NCBI GenBank assembly: GCA_019623805.1
Contig: CP053680.1
Coordinates: forward strand, 1,240,001 to 1,304,000
Direction: 5' to 3'
Length of the DNA: 64,000 nucleotides
Source: Gammaproteobacteria bacterium (ex Lamellibrachia satsuma)
GTDB taxonomy: Bacteria > Pseudomonadota > Gammaproteobacteria > Chromatiales > Chromatiaceae
Below the pieces are notes generated by a model that had not been told where the DNA came from, did no database searches, and saw only the letters and a program-made list of their open reading frames with translations. This document shows, piece by piece, positions 1 to 10,018 of this stretch. The position numbers were made by a program, and so were the translations under genes. Position 1 is the stretch's first letter. Each line of letters starts with the position of its first letter.

Positions 1-86
1 ACCCCCGCACTAATGATCTTATCCATCATCTTAGGGTCGTCGGTTGCCGGCCCCAGGGTTGCAACAATCTTAGTTCGTCTTGGCAT
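1..86 (-). CDS. pyk: Pyruvate kinase, N-terminal fragment cut by the window edge
   Basis: The minus strand from an ATG at 86 reads MPRRTKIVATLGPATDDPK and stays open to the window edge (28 codons seen). RRTKIVATLGPA is the standard start of pyruvate kinase, which converts phosphoenolpyruvate and ADP to pyruvate and ATP in the cytosol. It lies 80 bp downstream of pgk on the same strand, continuing the tkt-gap-pgk-pyk order. Only the N-terminus is visible, so completeness cannot be judged. Confidence 0.9.
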   Translation of the reverse strand, partial: MPRRTKIVATLGPATDDPKMMDKIISAG

Positions 87-166
87 AACGCTCTTTAGCT
101 AAGTTTCAGCGACAGGATCATGATCGGGCGACTGCCCGATGGTGCTTGATTACCGCTTCAACTTTG

Positions 167-1348
167 TTATTCAGTTGCCCTTGCTTCAAGCATGGCAACC
201 GCAGGCAGGGTCTTGCCTTCAAGGTACTCCAAAAAAGCACCGCCGGCAGTGGAGATGTAGGTGACCTTGTCGTAAATATCATATTTCTGGATAGCGGCAA
301 TCGTGTCGCCACCACCGGCCAGGCTGAAACAATCGGAATCGGCAATGGCCATGGAAACCGTCTTGGTGCCCGCGCCGAACTGGTCGAACTCAAATACGCC
401 TACTGGGCCGTTCCAGACAACAGTACCGGCTTTGGCGATTATATCAGCCAACTCCTTGGCGGAGTCAGGACCAATATCGAAGATCATGTCGTCATCTTCC
501 ACATCACCTGCGGCCTTCAGAGTGGCCTCAGCAGTTTCGCTGAACTCTTTACCGCAAACCACATCTGTGGCGATCGGAATATTGGCGCCGCGCTCCTTCA
601 TCTTTTCCACCAGCGCCTTGGCGGTGTCTACCAGATCGTCCTCACAGAGAGATTTACCGACGTTGTTATCCATAGCCTTGAGGAAAGTATTGGCGATACC
701 ACCACCGACCACCAACTGGTCCACCTTCTCGGAGAGCGCCTCCAGTACAGTCAACTTGGTAGAGACTTTTGAGCCACCGACGATGGCTACCATGGGGCGA
801 GCCGGATTGGCCAGCGCCTTGGCCAGGTTGTCCAGTTCACTGGCCAGCAGCAGACCCGCACAAGCAGTGGGCGCAAATTTGCCGGCACCGTGAGTTGAAG
901 CCTGTGCACGATGCGCGGTACCGAAGGCATCCATTACGAACACGTCGCACAGGGCAGCGTATTTCTTTGCCAGGTCTTCGTTGTCCTTTTTCTCACCCGC
1001 ATTGAAACGTACGTTCTCGAACAATACGACTTCACCATCGGCAACCTCTGGAGCGCTGTTCAGGTAGTCCTGGATCAGACGGACGGTGGTTCCGAGCTTG
1101 CTGGACATGTCCTCGGCAATGGGCTGCATGGAATTCTCAGCATCCACCTCACCCTCTGTAGGACGGCCACGATGGGACATGACCTGTACCTTGGCGCCTG
1201 CCTTGACGCAGTGTTCGATGGTCGGCATGGAAGCGGTAATACGAGCGTCGGAGGTAACCTTGCCGTCTTTGACAGGTACGTTCAGGTCGGCGCGGATAAG
1301 GACGCGCTTACCGGCGAGATCGAGATCGGTGAGCTTGATGAAAGACAT
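167..1348 (-). CDS. pgk: Phosphoglycerate kinase
   Basis: Phosphoglycerate kinase transfers phosphate between 1,3-bisphosphoglycerate and ADP in glycolysis and the Calvin cycle. The 393-residue protein starts [26 protein letters not shown], the usual N-terminus. It carries the substrate motif RADLNVPV, the HRGRP segment, the nucleotide-loop GGGDT and the C-terminal STAGGAFLE. An in-frame ATG 39 bp upstream is rejected because the start at 1348 has a GGAG ribosome site about 8 nt before it and matches family N-termini. It sits between gap and pyk in one transcriptional direction, which suggests co-regulated triose-phosphate metabolism. Confidence 0.97.
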   Translation of the reverse strand: MSFIKLTDLDLAGKRVLIRADLNVPVKDGKVTSDARITASMPTIEHCVKAGAKVQVMSHRGRPTEGEVDAENSMQPIAEDMSSKLGTTVRLIQDYLNSAPEVADGEVVLFENVRFNAGEKKDNEDLAKKYAALCDVFVMDAFGTAHRAQASTHGAGKFAPTACAGLLLASELDNLAKALANPARPMVAIVGGSKVSTKLTVLEALSEKVDQLVVGGGIANTFLKAMDNNVGKSLCEDDLVDTAKALVEKMKERGANIPIATDVVCGKEFSETAEATLKAAGDVEDDDMIFDIGPDSAKELADIIAKAGTVVWNGPVGVFEFDQFGAGTKTVSMAIADSDCFSLAGGGDTIAAIQKYDIYDKVTYISTAGGAFLEYLEGKTLPAVAMLEARATE

Positions 1349-1427
1349 GGTGGCACTCCGTAAGTTTGATTCAGAGAGATTTGGCAAAGCCGGGGCCTTG
1401 CCGAATACCTCTGGAATTGAAGGACTC

Positions 1428-1477
1428 GGGGCCGAGGGCCAAGGATAAAAACACCTCGCCCCCTCGGCCCTTGGCCC
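1428..1477 (-). other. GC-rich hairpin between gap and pgk
   Basis: The arms at 1428-1444 and 1461-1477 are inverted copies of a CCCTCGGCCCTTGG-type word with two mismatches, which could form a strong RNA stem. It lies just after gap and about 80 bp before pgk. There is no clean U-tract, so an mRNA-stabilising or attenuating hairpin is as likely as a terminator. Confidence 0.45.
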
Positions 1478-1491
1478 TGATTTCTCGGCCC

Positions 1492-2562
<1,071 letters not shown>

Positions 2563-2570
2563 TTACAGAA

Positions 2571-4559
2571 TCAGGCAGATACTTCGTCGATAGCGGCGAC
2601 AACGTTTGCCACGGTGAAGCCAAACTCTTCGAACAGCTGGCCCGCAGGCGCGGACTCGCCAAAACGATCGACACCGATCACCTTGCCGTTCAAACCGACG
2701 TATTTGTACCAACTATCGGTAACAGCGGCCTCAACAGCCACGCGTGCGGTGCAGGCTGCAGGAAGCACGGACTCTTTGTAAGCAGCATCCTGGGCGTCGA
2801 AGGCGTTGGTGCAGGGCATGGAGACCACGCGTACCTTCTTGCCGGACTCGGCAGCGGCTTTGACGGCCAGATCCACTTCGGAACCGGTGGCTATGATAAT
2901 TGCCTCAGGGGTACCGTCGCAGTCGACCAACACATAACCACCCTTGGCTATGTCGGCAATCTGTGCACCGGTACGATCCTGATGCTGCAGACCCTGGCGG
3001 GAGAAGATCAGACAGGAAGGTCCATCCTGCTTCTCTACTGCACACTTCCAAGCCACTGCGGTCTCAACCGCATCAGCAGGACGCCAAGTAGACATGTTAG
3101 GGATCATACGCAGTGTCGGGATCTGCTCGACCGGCTGATGGGTAGGACCGTCCTCACCCAGACCGATAGAGTCATGGGTATAGACGAAGATCGACTGAAT
3201 CTTCATCAGTGCAGCCATACGCAGTGCGTTACGTGCGTACTCAGAGAACATCAGGAAGGTCGCACCGTAGGGTACGAAACCGCCATGCAGTGTGACACCG
3301 TTCATGATGGCGGACATGCCGAACTCACGTACACCGTAAGAGATGTAGTTGCCGTCGGCGTGACCTTCAGTGATTGCCTTGCAGCCGGACCAGGAGGTCA
3401 GGTTGGAAGGGGTCAGATCAGCGGAACCGCCCAGAAATTCGGGCAGCAGCGGACCGTAACCGTTGAGAGCGTTCTGGGAAGCCTTGCGGGTAGCAGGAGA
3501 CTCGGCCTTGGCGTTGACCTCGGAGATGAACTTATTGGCTTCCTTTTCCCAATTTGCGGGCAGATCGCCAGCCATGCGGCGCTTGAACTCGGCAGCCAAT
3601 TCAGGATGCGCGGATTCATAAGCGGTAAACTTGTCATTCCATGCAGACTCGGCGGCAGCACCGGCATTCTTCGCATCCCAACCGGCATAAATGTCTTCAG
3701 GAATCTCGAACGGACCGTGACTCCAGCCCAACTGCTCGCGGGTCAGCTTGATCTCATCATCACCCAGTGGTGCACCGTGGCAGTCGTGGGTACCAGCCAG
3801 ATTCGGGCTACCGAAACCAATGGTTGTCTTGCAGCAGATCAGGGTCGGCTTGTCAGATACCGCCTTGGCCGCTTCGATTGCCGCATTCAGCGCGTCTGCA
3901 TCGTGACCGTCGACGCCGGGAATGACGTGCCAGCCGTAAGATTCGAAACGCTTGGGGGTATCATCGGTGAACCAACCCTCGACGTGACCGTCAATAGTGA
4001 TGCCGTTGTCGTCCCAGAAGGCGACCAACTTGCCCAGGCCCAGAGTACCGGCCAGGGAGCAGGCTTCGTGGGAGATACCTTCCATCATGCAGCCGTCACC
4101 CATGAAGACGTAGGTGTTGTGGTCGACGATATCGTGGCCGTCTCGATTGAACTGGGCTGCCAGGGTCTTCTCGGCCAGGGCCATGCCCACGCCGTTGGTG
4201 ATGCCCTGACCCAGGGGACCAGTGGTGGTCTCGACGCCGGGAGCATAACCATACTCGGGATGACCCGGAGTTCTGGCATGCAGCTGACGGAAGCTCTTCA
4301 GATCATCCATGCTGAGGTCGTAACCGGTCAGATGCAGCAGGGAGTAGATCAGCATGGAGCCGTGGCCGTTGGAGAGGATGAAACGGTCACGATCCGCCCA
4401 GTCTGGATTAGCCGGATTGTGCTTCATGTGGCTGTTCCACAGGGCTTCAGCGATGTCGGCCATACCCATGGGCGCGCCTGGGTGACCTGAATTGGCTTTC
4501 TGCACTGCATCCATGCTCAGGGCACGGATAGCGTTGGCAAGTTCTCTGCGTGAGGACAT
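2571..4559 (-). CDS. tkt: Transketolase
   Basis: Transketolase moves two-carbon units between sugar phosphates in the pentose phosphate pathway and Calvin cycle, using thiamine diphosphate. The 662-residue protein starts [17 protein letters not shown]. It has the active-site GHPGAPMG, the thiamine-diphosphate motif GDGCMMEG and the central pyrimidine-domain residues up to a [15 protein letters not shown]-like C-terminal segment. A start 60 bp further upstream is rejected: the ATG at 4559 follows AGGAGAGG at good spacing and matches the family N-terminus. It is the first gene of the minus-strand tkt-gap-pgk-pyk run. Confidence 0.97.
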   Translation of the reverse strand: MSSRRELANAIRALSMDAVQKANSGHPGAPMGMADIAEALWNSHMKHNPANPDWADRDRFILSNGHGSMLIYSLLHLTGYDLSMDDLKSFRQLHARTPGHPEYGYAPGVETTTGPLGQGITNGVGMALAEKTLAAQFNRDGHDIVDHNTYVFMGDGCMMEGISHEACSLAGTLGLGKLVAFWDDNGITIDGHVEGWFTDDTPKRFESYGWHVIPGVDGHDADALNAAIEAAKAVSDKPTLICCKTTIGFGSPNLAGTHDCHGAPLGDDEIKLTREQLGWSHGPFEIPEDIYAGWDAKNAGAAAESAWNDKFTAYESAHPELAAEFKRRMAGDLPANWEKEANKFISEVNAKAESPATRKASQNALNGYGPLLPEFLGGSADLTPSNLTSWSGCKAITEGHADGNYISYGVREFGMSAIMNGVTLHGGFVPYGATFLMFSEYARNALRMAALMKIQSIFVYTHDSIGLGEDGPTHQPVEQIPTLRMIPNMSTWRPADAVETAVAWKCAVEKQDGPSCLIFSRQGLQHQDRTGAQIADIAKGGYVLVDCDGTPEAIIIATGSEVDLAVKAAAESGKKVRVVSMPCTNAFDAQDAAYKESVLPAACTARVAVEAAVTDSWYKYVGLNGKVIGVDRFGESAPAGQLFEEFGFTVANVVAAIDEVSA

Positions 4560-4859
4560 TGACCCCTCTCCTATTTTGAATGTACGAAATCTCGTCTGTT
4601 TCCACTTGGCGACCAGCAAAGGCTACAAGCCTGATAGTCAGCCACCCGGCCAGGAACACTGTCACCAGCCACTGTTGTTCACGTCGGTGTATGCCGGAAA
4701 CTTCAAAAAAAGAGGTTCCGGGCACCCCACCGCAGGGCAAAAGGTGAGCTATTCTCCCCTAAGCTAAAGCCGTCGGCAATTTAGCTGCCTTTATAGGGGT
4801 AATAAGCTGGCTTGATGGGAAAATTTGAATATCCTGATATTATTACCATCCCAACCAGA
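4560..4859 (-). promoter_or_regulatory. 300-bp leader of the tkt run with an inverted repeat
   Basis: No gene is seen here. The clearest structure is the inverted repeat AGCTAAA (4762-4768) and TTTAGCT (4780-4786) separated by 11 nt, embedded in a second partial palindrome GGCAatttagcTGCC (4775-4789). Promoter-like hexamers are only weak matches. The repeat could be an operator for a LysR-type regulator of carbon fixation, but that is inference from position alone. Confidence 0.3.
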
Positions 4860-5417
4860 TCAGGATTCGAGCCATTTTATTGAACAACCCATGCTCGGGA
4901 TCTGATCTGCGGGGCCGGCGCCGGTTTCGGACACCAGCTTCATCGCCTCGAAAAGGTCACGCCGCACATCCTCCGACGCAGCATCTTTCCGGCTTTCATC
5001 AAGACGCCCCCGATACTGCAGCTGCAGATCTGCGTTGTAGCCGAAGAAATCCGGCGTACATACCGCACCATAGGACTTGGCAATCTCCTGACTCTCATCC
5101 CAGAGGTAGGGGAAGGGAAAATCGAACGCCTCGGCAACCTGCTGCATGTTTTCGAAGGAGTCTTCCTCGTACTCCGCCGGGTCATTGGACATGATAGCCA
5201 CGCAATTGATGCCCAGGGCCTTCAGCTCTCGCTCATCCCGCACAATGCGATCCCTGATCGATTTTACATAGGGACAGTGATTGCAGATGAACATCACCAG
5301 CAGACCCTTCTCCCCTTTGCAGGCGTCGAGTGTCCAGGTTTTACCGTCGACCCCCTGCAGATTAAAGTTTGGTGCAGACCTGCCGAAATCACATACCGGC
5401 GTTTGTAGTGAAACCAC
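4860..5417 (-). CDS. Thioredoxin-fold redoxin (AhpC/TSA-like)
   Basis: A 185-residue protein with a redoxin fold: N-terminal VCDFGRSAPNFNLQGVDGK, then LLVMFICNHCPYVKS with an NHCPYV core that holds the redox-active Cys, and a CTPDFFGY cis-Pro region near residue 120. Family members are uncharacterised thiol peroxidase or reductase-like proteins. The start is taken as GTG at 5417 (MVSLQTPVC) because GAGGG lies about 9 nt upstream and homologues start MVVxLxTPVC; the longer TTG reading at 5432 has no such support. It is divergent from metK and points towards tkt. Confidence 0.82.
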   Translation of the reverse strand: MVSLQTPVCDFGRSAPNFNLQGVDGKTWTLDACKGEKGLLVMFICNHCPYVKSIRDRIVRDERELKALGINCVAIMSNDPAEYEEDSFENMQQVAEAFDFPFPYLWDESQEIAKSYGAVCTPDFFGYNADLQLQYRGRLDESRKDAASEDVRRDLFEAMKLVSETGAGPADQIPSMGCSIKWLES

Positions 5418-5436
5418 TATTGAAACCCTCAAAACT

Positions 5437-5466
5437 TTGAACTGAAATCAGGGTCGGCATTATGCA
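5437..5466 (+). promoter_or_regulatory. Possible metK promoter
   Basis: TTGAAC at 5437-5442 and TATGCA at 5461-5466 are separated by 18 nt in the divergent region before metK. The match to sigma-70 is modest and no other signal supports it. An AGGGATTACGGAAGGAA ribosome-site region follows just before the metK ATG. Confidence 0.25.
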
Positions 5467-5596
5467 AAAACCCCAGCTGGGTGTAAAATCGCCGATCACT
5501 TTTTGACGGCATCGATTTCATAGAGAAAATCATGCCGGTATAAACGCATCTTCAACACCCTTAATCTATAAGGGATTACGGAAGGAACTCATTACA

Positions 5597-6769
5597 ATGG
5601 CGAGCGAATACATATTCACATCGGAATCGGTATCCGAGGGACATCCGGACAAGATGTCGGATCAGGTTTCGGATGCAATCCTTGATGCCATTCTGGCCGA
5701 GGACAAACATGCCCGTGTGGCCTGCGAGACCCTGTTCAAGACCGGCATGGTAATGATCGCCGGTGAAATCACCACTCATGCCAAGCCTGATTACGAAGCC
5801 GTAATGCGCCAAACCATCCGCGAGATCGGCTACACCAGCTCCGAGATGGGATTCGACGCCGATACTTGTGCCGTGATGACCGCCATCGGCATTCAGTCTC
5901 CCGACATCAACCAGGGTGTCGACCGCAGCAACCCCGAAGAGCAGGGCGCCGGCGACCAGGGCCTGATGTTCGGCTACGCCACCAACGAAACCGACGTATT
6001 GATGCCCGCCCCCATCACCTACGCCCACCGTCTGGTACAACGGCAGGCGGAAGTCAGAAAGCAGGGTGAACTCGCCTGGCTGCGCCCCGATGCCAAGAGC
6101 CAGGTCAGCTTCCATTATAAAGACGGCAAACCGATCAGCATCGATGCGGTGGTGCTCTCCACCCAGCACGCGGATACCCTGAGTGAACAGGCGTTGCGCG
6201 ACGCGGTGATGGACACCATCATCAAACCAATACTTGACCCAACCGGACTGATCACCCCGGACACCAAAATTCACATCAACCCCACCGGCAAGTTTGTCAT
6301 CGGCGGCCCCATGGGCGACGCCGGACTGACCGGTCGCAAGATCATCGTCGACACTTACGGCGGTTCCGCCCGTCACGGTGGCGGCGCCTTTTCCGGCAAG
6401 GATCCCTCAAAGGTGGATCGCTCTGCCGCCTATGCCGGTCGTTATGTCGCCAAAAACATTGTTGCCGCCGGACTGGCGGATCGTTGCGAAATCCAGGTTT
6501 CCTATGCCATCGGCGTAGCTGAACCCACCTCGATCATGATCGACACCTTCGGCACAGGAAAGATCACTGACGAACGCATCACCGAACTGGTGCGCACACA
6601 TTTCGACCTGCGACCCTACGGCATCCTCAATATGCTCGACCTGCTGAATAGCGAGCAGATCAAATACCGCAAGACTGCAGCCTACGGTCATTTCGGCCGT
6701 GAAGACGAAGGCTTCACTTGGGAAAAGACCGATAAGGCAGATGCACTCAAGGCCGACGCAGGACTGTAA
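5597..6769 (+). CDS. metK: S-adenosylmethionine synthetase
   Basis: Makes S-adenosylmethionine from methionine and ATP in the cytosol. The 390-residue length is typical. Diagnostic segments are [17 protein letters not shown] near the N-terminus, the ATP-site [12 protein letters not shown] around residue 118, and the P-loop signature [19 protein letters not shown] around residue 262. AGGAA precedes the ATG. It is followed by an SAH riboswitch, ahcY and metF, so one plus-strand block covers synthesis of the methyl donor, recycling of its product, and supply of methyltetrahydrofolate. Confidence 0.98.
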   Translation: MASEYIFTSESVSEGHPDKMSDQVSDAILDAILAEDKHARVACETLFKTGMVMIAGEITTHAKPDYEAVMRQTIREIGYTSSEMGFDADTCAVMTAIGIQSPDINQGVDRSNPEEQGAGDQGLMFGYATNETDVLMPAPITYAHRLVQRQAEVRKQGELAWLRPDAKSQVSFHYKDGKPISIDAVVLSTQHADTLSEQALRDAVMDTIIKPILDPTGLITPDTKIHINPTGKFVIGGPMGDAGLTGRKIIVDTYGGSARHGGGAFSGKDPSKVDRSAAYAGRYVAKNIVAAGLADRCEIQVSYAIGVAEPTSIMIDTFGTGKITDERITELVRTHFDLRPYGILNMLDLLNSEQIKYRKTAAYGHFGREDEGFTWEKTDKADALKADAGL

Positions 6770-6794
6770 AACCAAGCATTTTTATTCCCCCACT

Positions 6795-6866
6795 CCCCGA
6801 GGGGCGCTGCAGCGGAAACACTTCCGTCAGGCTCGGGAAGAGGGCAACTCAAAAAACGGCGCTCAT
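6795..6866 (+). ncRNA. SAH riboswitch upstream of ahcY
   Basis: The 118-bp gap between metK and ahcY contains the conserved SAH-riboswitch words in order: CCCCGAGGGGCGCTGCAGC at 6796-6814, CAGGCTCGGG at 6828-6837 and AACGGCGCTC near 6855-6864. The first CCCGA can pair with TCGGG to form the main stem, and GGCGCT can pair with the later GGCGCTC region as the expected pseudoknot. The class binds S-adenosylhomocysteine and switches on its hydrolase. A CGGAGA ribosome site and the ahcY ATG follow 22 nt later. Confidence 0.9.
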
Positions 6867-6887
6867 TTGTCTCTCGGAGATTGATAA

Positions 6888-8297
6888 ATGAACGCCGAAT
6901 TTACTGACTACAAGGTAGCCGACATCTCTCTTGCCGACTTTGGTCGCAAGGAGATGGCTATCGCTGAAACTGAGATGCCTGGCCTGATGGCCCTGCGCGA
7001 AAAGTATGGCGAGGAGAAACCCCTTGCCGGCGCACGCATCACCGGCTCCCTGCACATGACCATCCAGACCGCCGTGCTGATCGAAACCCTGGTCGCCCTG
7101 GGCGCTCAGGTTCGCTGGTGCTCCTGCAACATCTTCTCCACCCAGGACCATGCCGCCGCCGCCATCGCCGCAGGCGGCATCCCGGTCTACGCCTGGAAAG
7201 GCGAAACCCTGGAGGAGTACTGGTGGTGCACCGAGCAGGTAATCAACTGGCCCGGCGACCAGCAGCCCAACATGATCCTGGACGATGGCGGCGACGCCAC
7301 CCTGCTGGTTCACAAAGGCGTTGAATACAGCGACGCGGGTGCCGTACCGGAGCCAAAAGATGACGACCCGGAGGAGTGGCAGATCATCCTCGGTGTACTC
7401 AAACGCAGTTTGGCGGAAGACAACAAGCGCTATCACAGGATGGCCGATTCCATCAAAGGCGTTACCGAAGAGACCACCACTGGTGTTCATCGCCTCTACG
7501 AGATGTTCAATGAGGGCAAGCTGCTCTTCCCCGCTATGAACGTCAACGATTCGGTTACCAAGTCCAAGTTTGACAACCTTTACGGCTGCCGCGAATCCCT
7601 GGTGGACGGTATCAAGCGCGCCACCGACGTGATGGTGGCAGGCAAGGTCGCCCTGGTCTGCGGATACGGAGATGTCGGCAAGGGTTCTGCCCAGTCCCTG
7701 CGTGGTTTGGGTGCCAATGTCTGGATCACCGAAATAGACCCGATCTGTGCCCTACAGGCAGCGATGGAAGGCTATCGCGTCGTTACCATCGAAGATGCAC
7801 TGCCGGTTGCTGACATCTATGTCACCACCACCGGCAACAAGGACATCATCACCTACGAGCACATGGCCGGCATGAAAGATCAGGCCATCGTCTGCAACAT
7901 TGGGCACTTCGACAACGAGATCCAGGTGGAGAAGCTCAAGCAGCATGAGTGGGTGAATGTGAAACCCCAGGTCGACCAGATCATCTTCCCCGATGGCCAC
8001 CGCATCACACTGCTGGCCGAGGGCCGCCTGGTTAACCTGGGCTGCGCCACTGGCCACCCGAGTTTCGTTATGTCCAACTCCTTTACCAACCAGGTGCTGG
8101 CACAGATCGAGTTTTTCACCAAGACTGAGGACTACCCGGTGGGTGTCTACATTCTGCCGAAGAGACTGGATGAAGAGGTTGCCCGACTGCATCTTGAAAA
8201 GATCGGGGTCAGGTTGACCACCCTGTCACAGGAACAGGCCGATTACATCGGCGTACCGGTGGATGGACCCTACAAAGCTGATCACTATCGCTATTAA
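6888..8297 (+). CDS. ahcY: S-adenosylhomocysteine hydrolase
   Basis: Splits S-adenosylhomocysteine into adenosine and homocysteine, relieving product inhibition of methyltransferases. The 469-residue protein has the substrate region [18 protein letters not shown], the NAD-binding glycine motif [13 protein letters not shown] around residue 260, and the conserved C-terminus ending KADHYRY, which closes the neighbouring active site in the tetramer. The segment near residues 150-190 is the extra insertion found in many bacterial and plant enzymes. It lies directly behind an SAH riboswitch, so its expression should rise with SAH. Confidence 0.98.
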   Translation: MNAEFTDYKVADISLADFGRKEMAIAETEMPGLMALREKYGEEKPLAGARITGSLHMTIQTAVLIETLVALGAQVRWCSCNIFSTQDHAAAAIAAGGIPVYAWKGETLEEYWWCTEQVINWPGDQQPNMILDDGGDATLLVHKGVEYSDAGAVPEPKDDDPEEWQIILGVLKRSLAEDNKRYHRMADSIKGVTEETTTGVHRLYEMFNEGKLLFPAMNVNDSVTKSKFDNLYGCRESLVDGIKRATDVMVAGKVALVCGYGDVGKGSAQSLRGLGANVWITEIDPICALQAAMEGYRVVTIEDALPVADIYVTTTGNKDIITYEHMAGMKDQAIVCNIGHFDNEIQVEKLKQHEWVNVKPQVDQIIFPDGHRITLLAEGRLVNLGCATGHPSFVMSNSFTNQVLAQIEFFTKTEDYPVGVYILPKRLDEEVARLHLEKIGVRLTTLSQEQADYIGVPVDGPYKADHYRY

Positions 8298-8320
8298 TTC
8301 TGCTTTGTCAGGTTATCCTA

Positions 8321-8397
8321 TGTAGAGTGCGCCTCGCGTACAATTGTGGACGCAAACGGAAAAACAACACCGTCTGGTGCGCACAGCGCACCCTACA
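8321..8397. repeat. Palindromic repeat, copy 1
   Basis: A 77-bp unit with ends TGTAGAGTGCGC and GCGCACCCTACA, which are inverted relative to each other. Its centre contains AACGGAAAAACAA. A second copy begins 90 bp later. It resembles the dispersed extragenic TAGGGTGCGC-type palindromes common in proteobacteria. It lies between ahcY and metF and could fold in the mRNA. Confidence 0.75.
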
Positions 8398-8410
8398 GTG
8401 GGTTTTGCCA

Positions 8411-8487
8411 TGTAGGGTGCGCCTCGCGCACCATTGCGGATGTGAACGGAAAAACAATGCCGTTTGCTGCGCACTGCGCACCCTACA
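8411..8487. repeat. Palindromic repeat, copy 2
   Basis: Same length and organisation as the copy at 8321-8397, with outer arms TGTAGGGTGCGC and GCGCACCCTACA and the shared core AACGGAAAAACAA. The two copies make a tandem pair of hairpins just before metF. A third related fragment is at 39501-39523. Confidence 0.75.
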
Positions 8488-8526
8488 AAGTATTTCGGTA
8501 ATTCGTATAAAGCCAAGGACATTCCA

Positions 8527-9366
8527 ATGACAACGAATCGATCCTTCAGTTTCGAGCTCTTCCCCCCCAAAACGGAGAAGGGATTCGAAAATCTGAAGAC
8601 TGCCGTCAACCAGCTCAATGCACTGAATCCCGAGTTCTTTTCGGTCACCTACGGCGCCGGCGGCTCGACCCAGGATCGCACCTTTGCCAGTGTCGACTGG
8701 CTGCGAGAACAGCAGATCGAAACCGCGCCCCATCTCTCCTGCATCGGCTCCAGCCGTGAAGAGATTTTGCAGATACTCGATCGCTACCATGAGCAGAAGA
8801 TTCAGCGGCTTGTGGCGCTCCGGGGAGACCTGCCCTCAGGAGCCGGACTCGGCAGCCTGGGCGAACTCAACTATGCCAATGAACTGGTTGAAATGATCAA
8901 AGAGAGGTATGGCGATCATTTCTACATCGAAGTGGCTGCCTATCCTGAGTTTCACCCACAGGCGAACAGCGCAAAGGCCGATTTGAAAAACTTCAAGCGC
9001 AAAGTAGAAGCCGGTGCGGACGGCGCAATAACCCAATATTTCTATAACCCGGACGCCTATTTCTGCTTCGTGGAAGAGTGCAGCGACATGGGTATAGACA
9101 TCCCAATCGTGCCTGGCATCATGCCGATCACCAACTACGTCCAATTGGCGAGATTTTCAGATGCCTGCGGCGCGGAGATCCCCCGCTGGGTACGCAGACG
9201 CCTGGAAAGTTTGGGAGACGACCTGGAGGGCATCCGGGCATTCGGCGCTGAGGTGGTAACTGAACTCTGCAGGCGACTGCTGGATGGCGGTGCACCGGGT
9301 CTTCATTTCTACACCATGAACCAGGCGACACCTACGCTGAAAATCTGGAATAATCTTGGGCTGTGA
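8527..9366 (+). CDS. metF: Methylenetetrahydrofolate reductase
   Basis: A flavoenzyme that reduces 5,10-methylenetetrahydrofolate to 5-methyltetrahydrofolate, the methyl donor for methionine synthesis. The 279-residue TIM-barrel protein starts MTTNRSFSFELFPPKTEKG, where the Glu of FELFPPK is the catalytic acid. VTYGAGGS and LVALRGDLP are conserved flavin and folate contacts. The earlier in-frame ATG at 8464 lies inside the upstream repeat and is rejected; AAGGA precedes the chosen start. It forms a methyl-cycle block with metK and ahcY. Confidence 0.96.
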   Translation: MTTNRSFSFELFPPKTEKGFENLKTAVNQLNALNPEFFSVTYGAGGSTQDRTFASVDWLREQQIETAPHLSCIGSSREEILQILDRYHEQKIQRLVALRGDLPSGAGLGSLGELNYANELVEMIKERYGDHFYIEVAAYPEFHPQANSAKADLKNFKRKVEAGADGAITQYFYNPDAYFCFVEECSDMGIDIPIVPGIMPITNYVQLARFSDACGAEIPRWVRRRLESLGDDLEGIRAFGAEVVTELCRRLLDGGAPGLHFYTMNQATPTLKIWNNLGL

Positions 9367-9756
9367 CAGGATCTAATGACACGGGTGCTCGGAATCCGTA
9401 GCCACCGTTTCATGGATAAGCTTGGGTAGCCGGGCGACACCTGAAAGCAAGCATCCAACTTGTCGGCATGCGCTCAGATCAGAGTAAGACCTCGTCACTG
9501 AATCGTCCTTTTGGCCAGATTTTTTTGGGAAATACCGATAGGTTCCAAAGGGGCTTATGCCCGGCAAATAATTCTTTGCCTTCTCTTGGAGATTGCCGGG
9601 TTTAATACTGTTGGCTACAACTGCGTTGATGTGTAGCTGGTAACCCGATTGAATATGAAAGATACGCTAATCGCAGATGCAGTCGAAACAGCGCAGGTTC
9701 ATCGTAAATCTCTCGCCGCGTCCTCCTCCACAACCACTGTAGCAATCAACCCACAG
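9367..9756. other. 390-bp intergenic region with a weak hairpin
   Basis: No convincing gene. CCCGGCAA at 9560-9567 and TTGCCGGG at 9593-9600 form an inverted repeat with a 25-nt loop followed by TTTAAT. This may end metF transcription, although it sits about 190 bp past the stop. A 35-codon plus-strand reading frame at 9655-9762 has no ribosome site and was not accepted. Confidence 0.3.
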
Positions 9757-10005
9757 CTATGATTTTTGTAATTTTTTAAGCGCCTTCAAACCCTTTTTTC
9801 GTTGCAGGTAGATGATATCCAACGCTTTCTCAATGCGTTTACGCTCTTTCTCGTTCTTCTCTTTACCCAGTTTATCCTTGAGTGCGCGCTGTTGCTTCTT
9901 GAGCTTCTGCAGAACTTCTTTCATACAGTCCTTACGCTTACACTGCTTTAACTTATCAGCGTCAACGTACTCTTGAACCCTTTTAAGTAATTTTGGTATC
10001 TTCAT
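9757..10005 (-). CDS. Small basic coiled-coil-like protein
   Basis: An 82-residue protein starting MKIPKLLKRVQEYVDADKL. Almost a third of its residues are Lys or Arg, and the central stretch is a heptad-like run rich in Lys, Glu and Leu (LQKLKKQQRALKDKLGKEK), so a helical or coiled-coil protein is likely. It has a Cys pair in KQCKRKDCMKE. GGAGGA lies 7 nt before the start, and the stop of the Na/Pi cotransporter is only 13 bp upstream, so the two are almost certainly co-expressed. The family is not recognised; a regulatory role on the transporter is only inference. Confidence 0.7.
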   Translation of the reverse strand: MKIPKLLKRVQEYVDADKLKQCKRKDCMKEVLQKLKKQQRALKDKLGKEKNEKERKRIEKALDIIYLQRKKGLKALKKLQKS

Positions 10006-10018
10006 GGCATTCCTCCAA

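Noticed and set aside
9655-9762. 35-codon plus-strand frame starting MKDTLIADAVETAQ
   Set aside because: No ribosome site, no recognised family, and it overlaps the stop of the small basic protein on the other strand.
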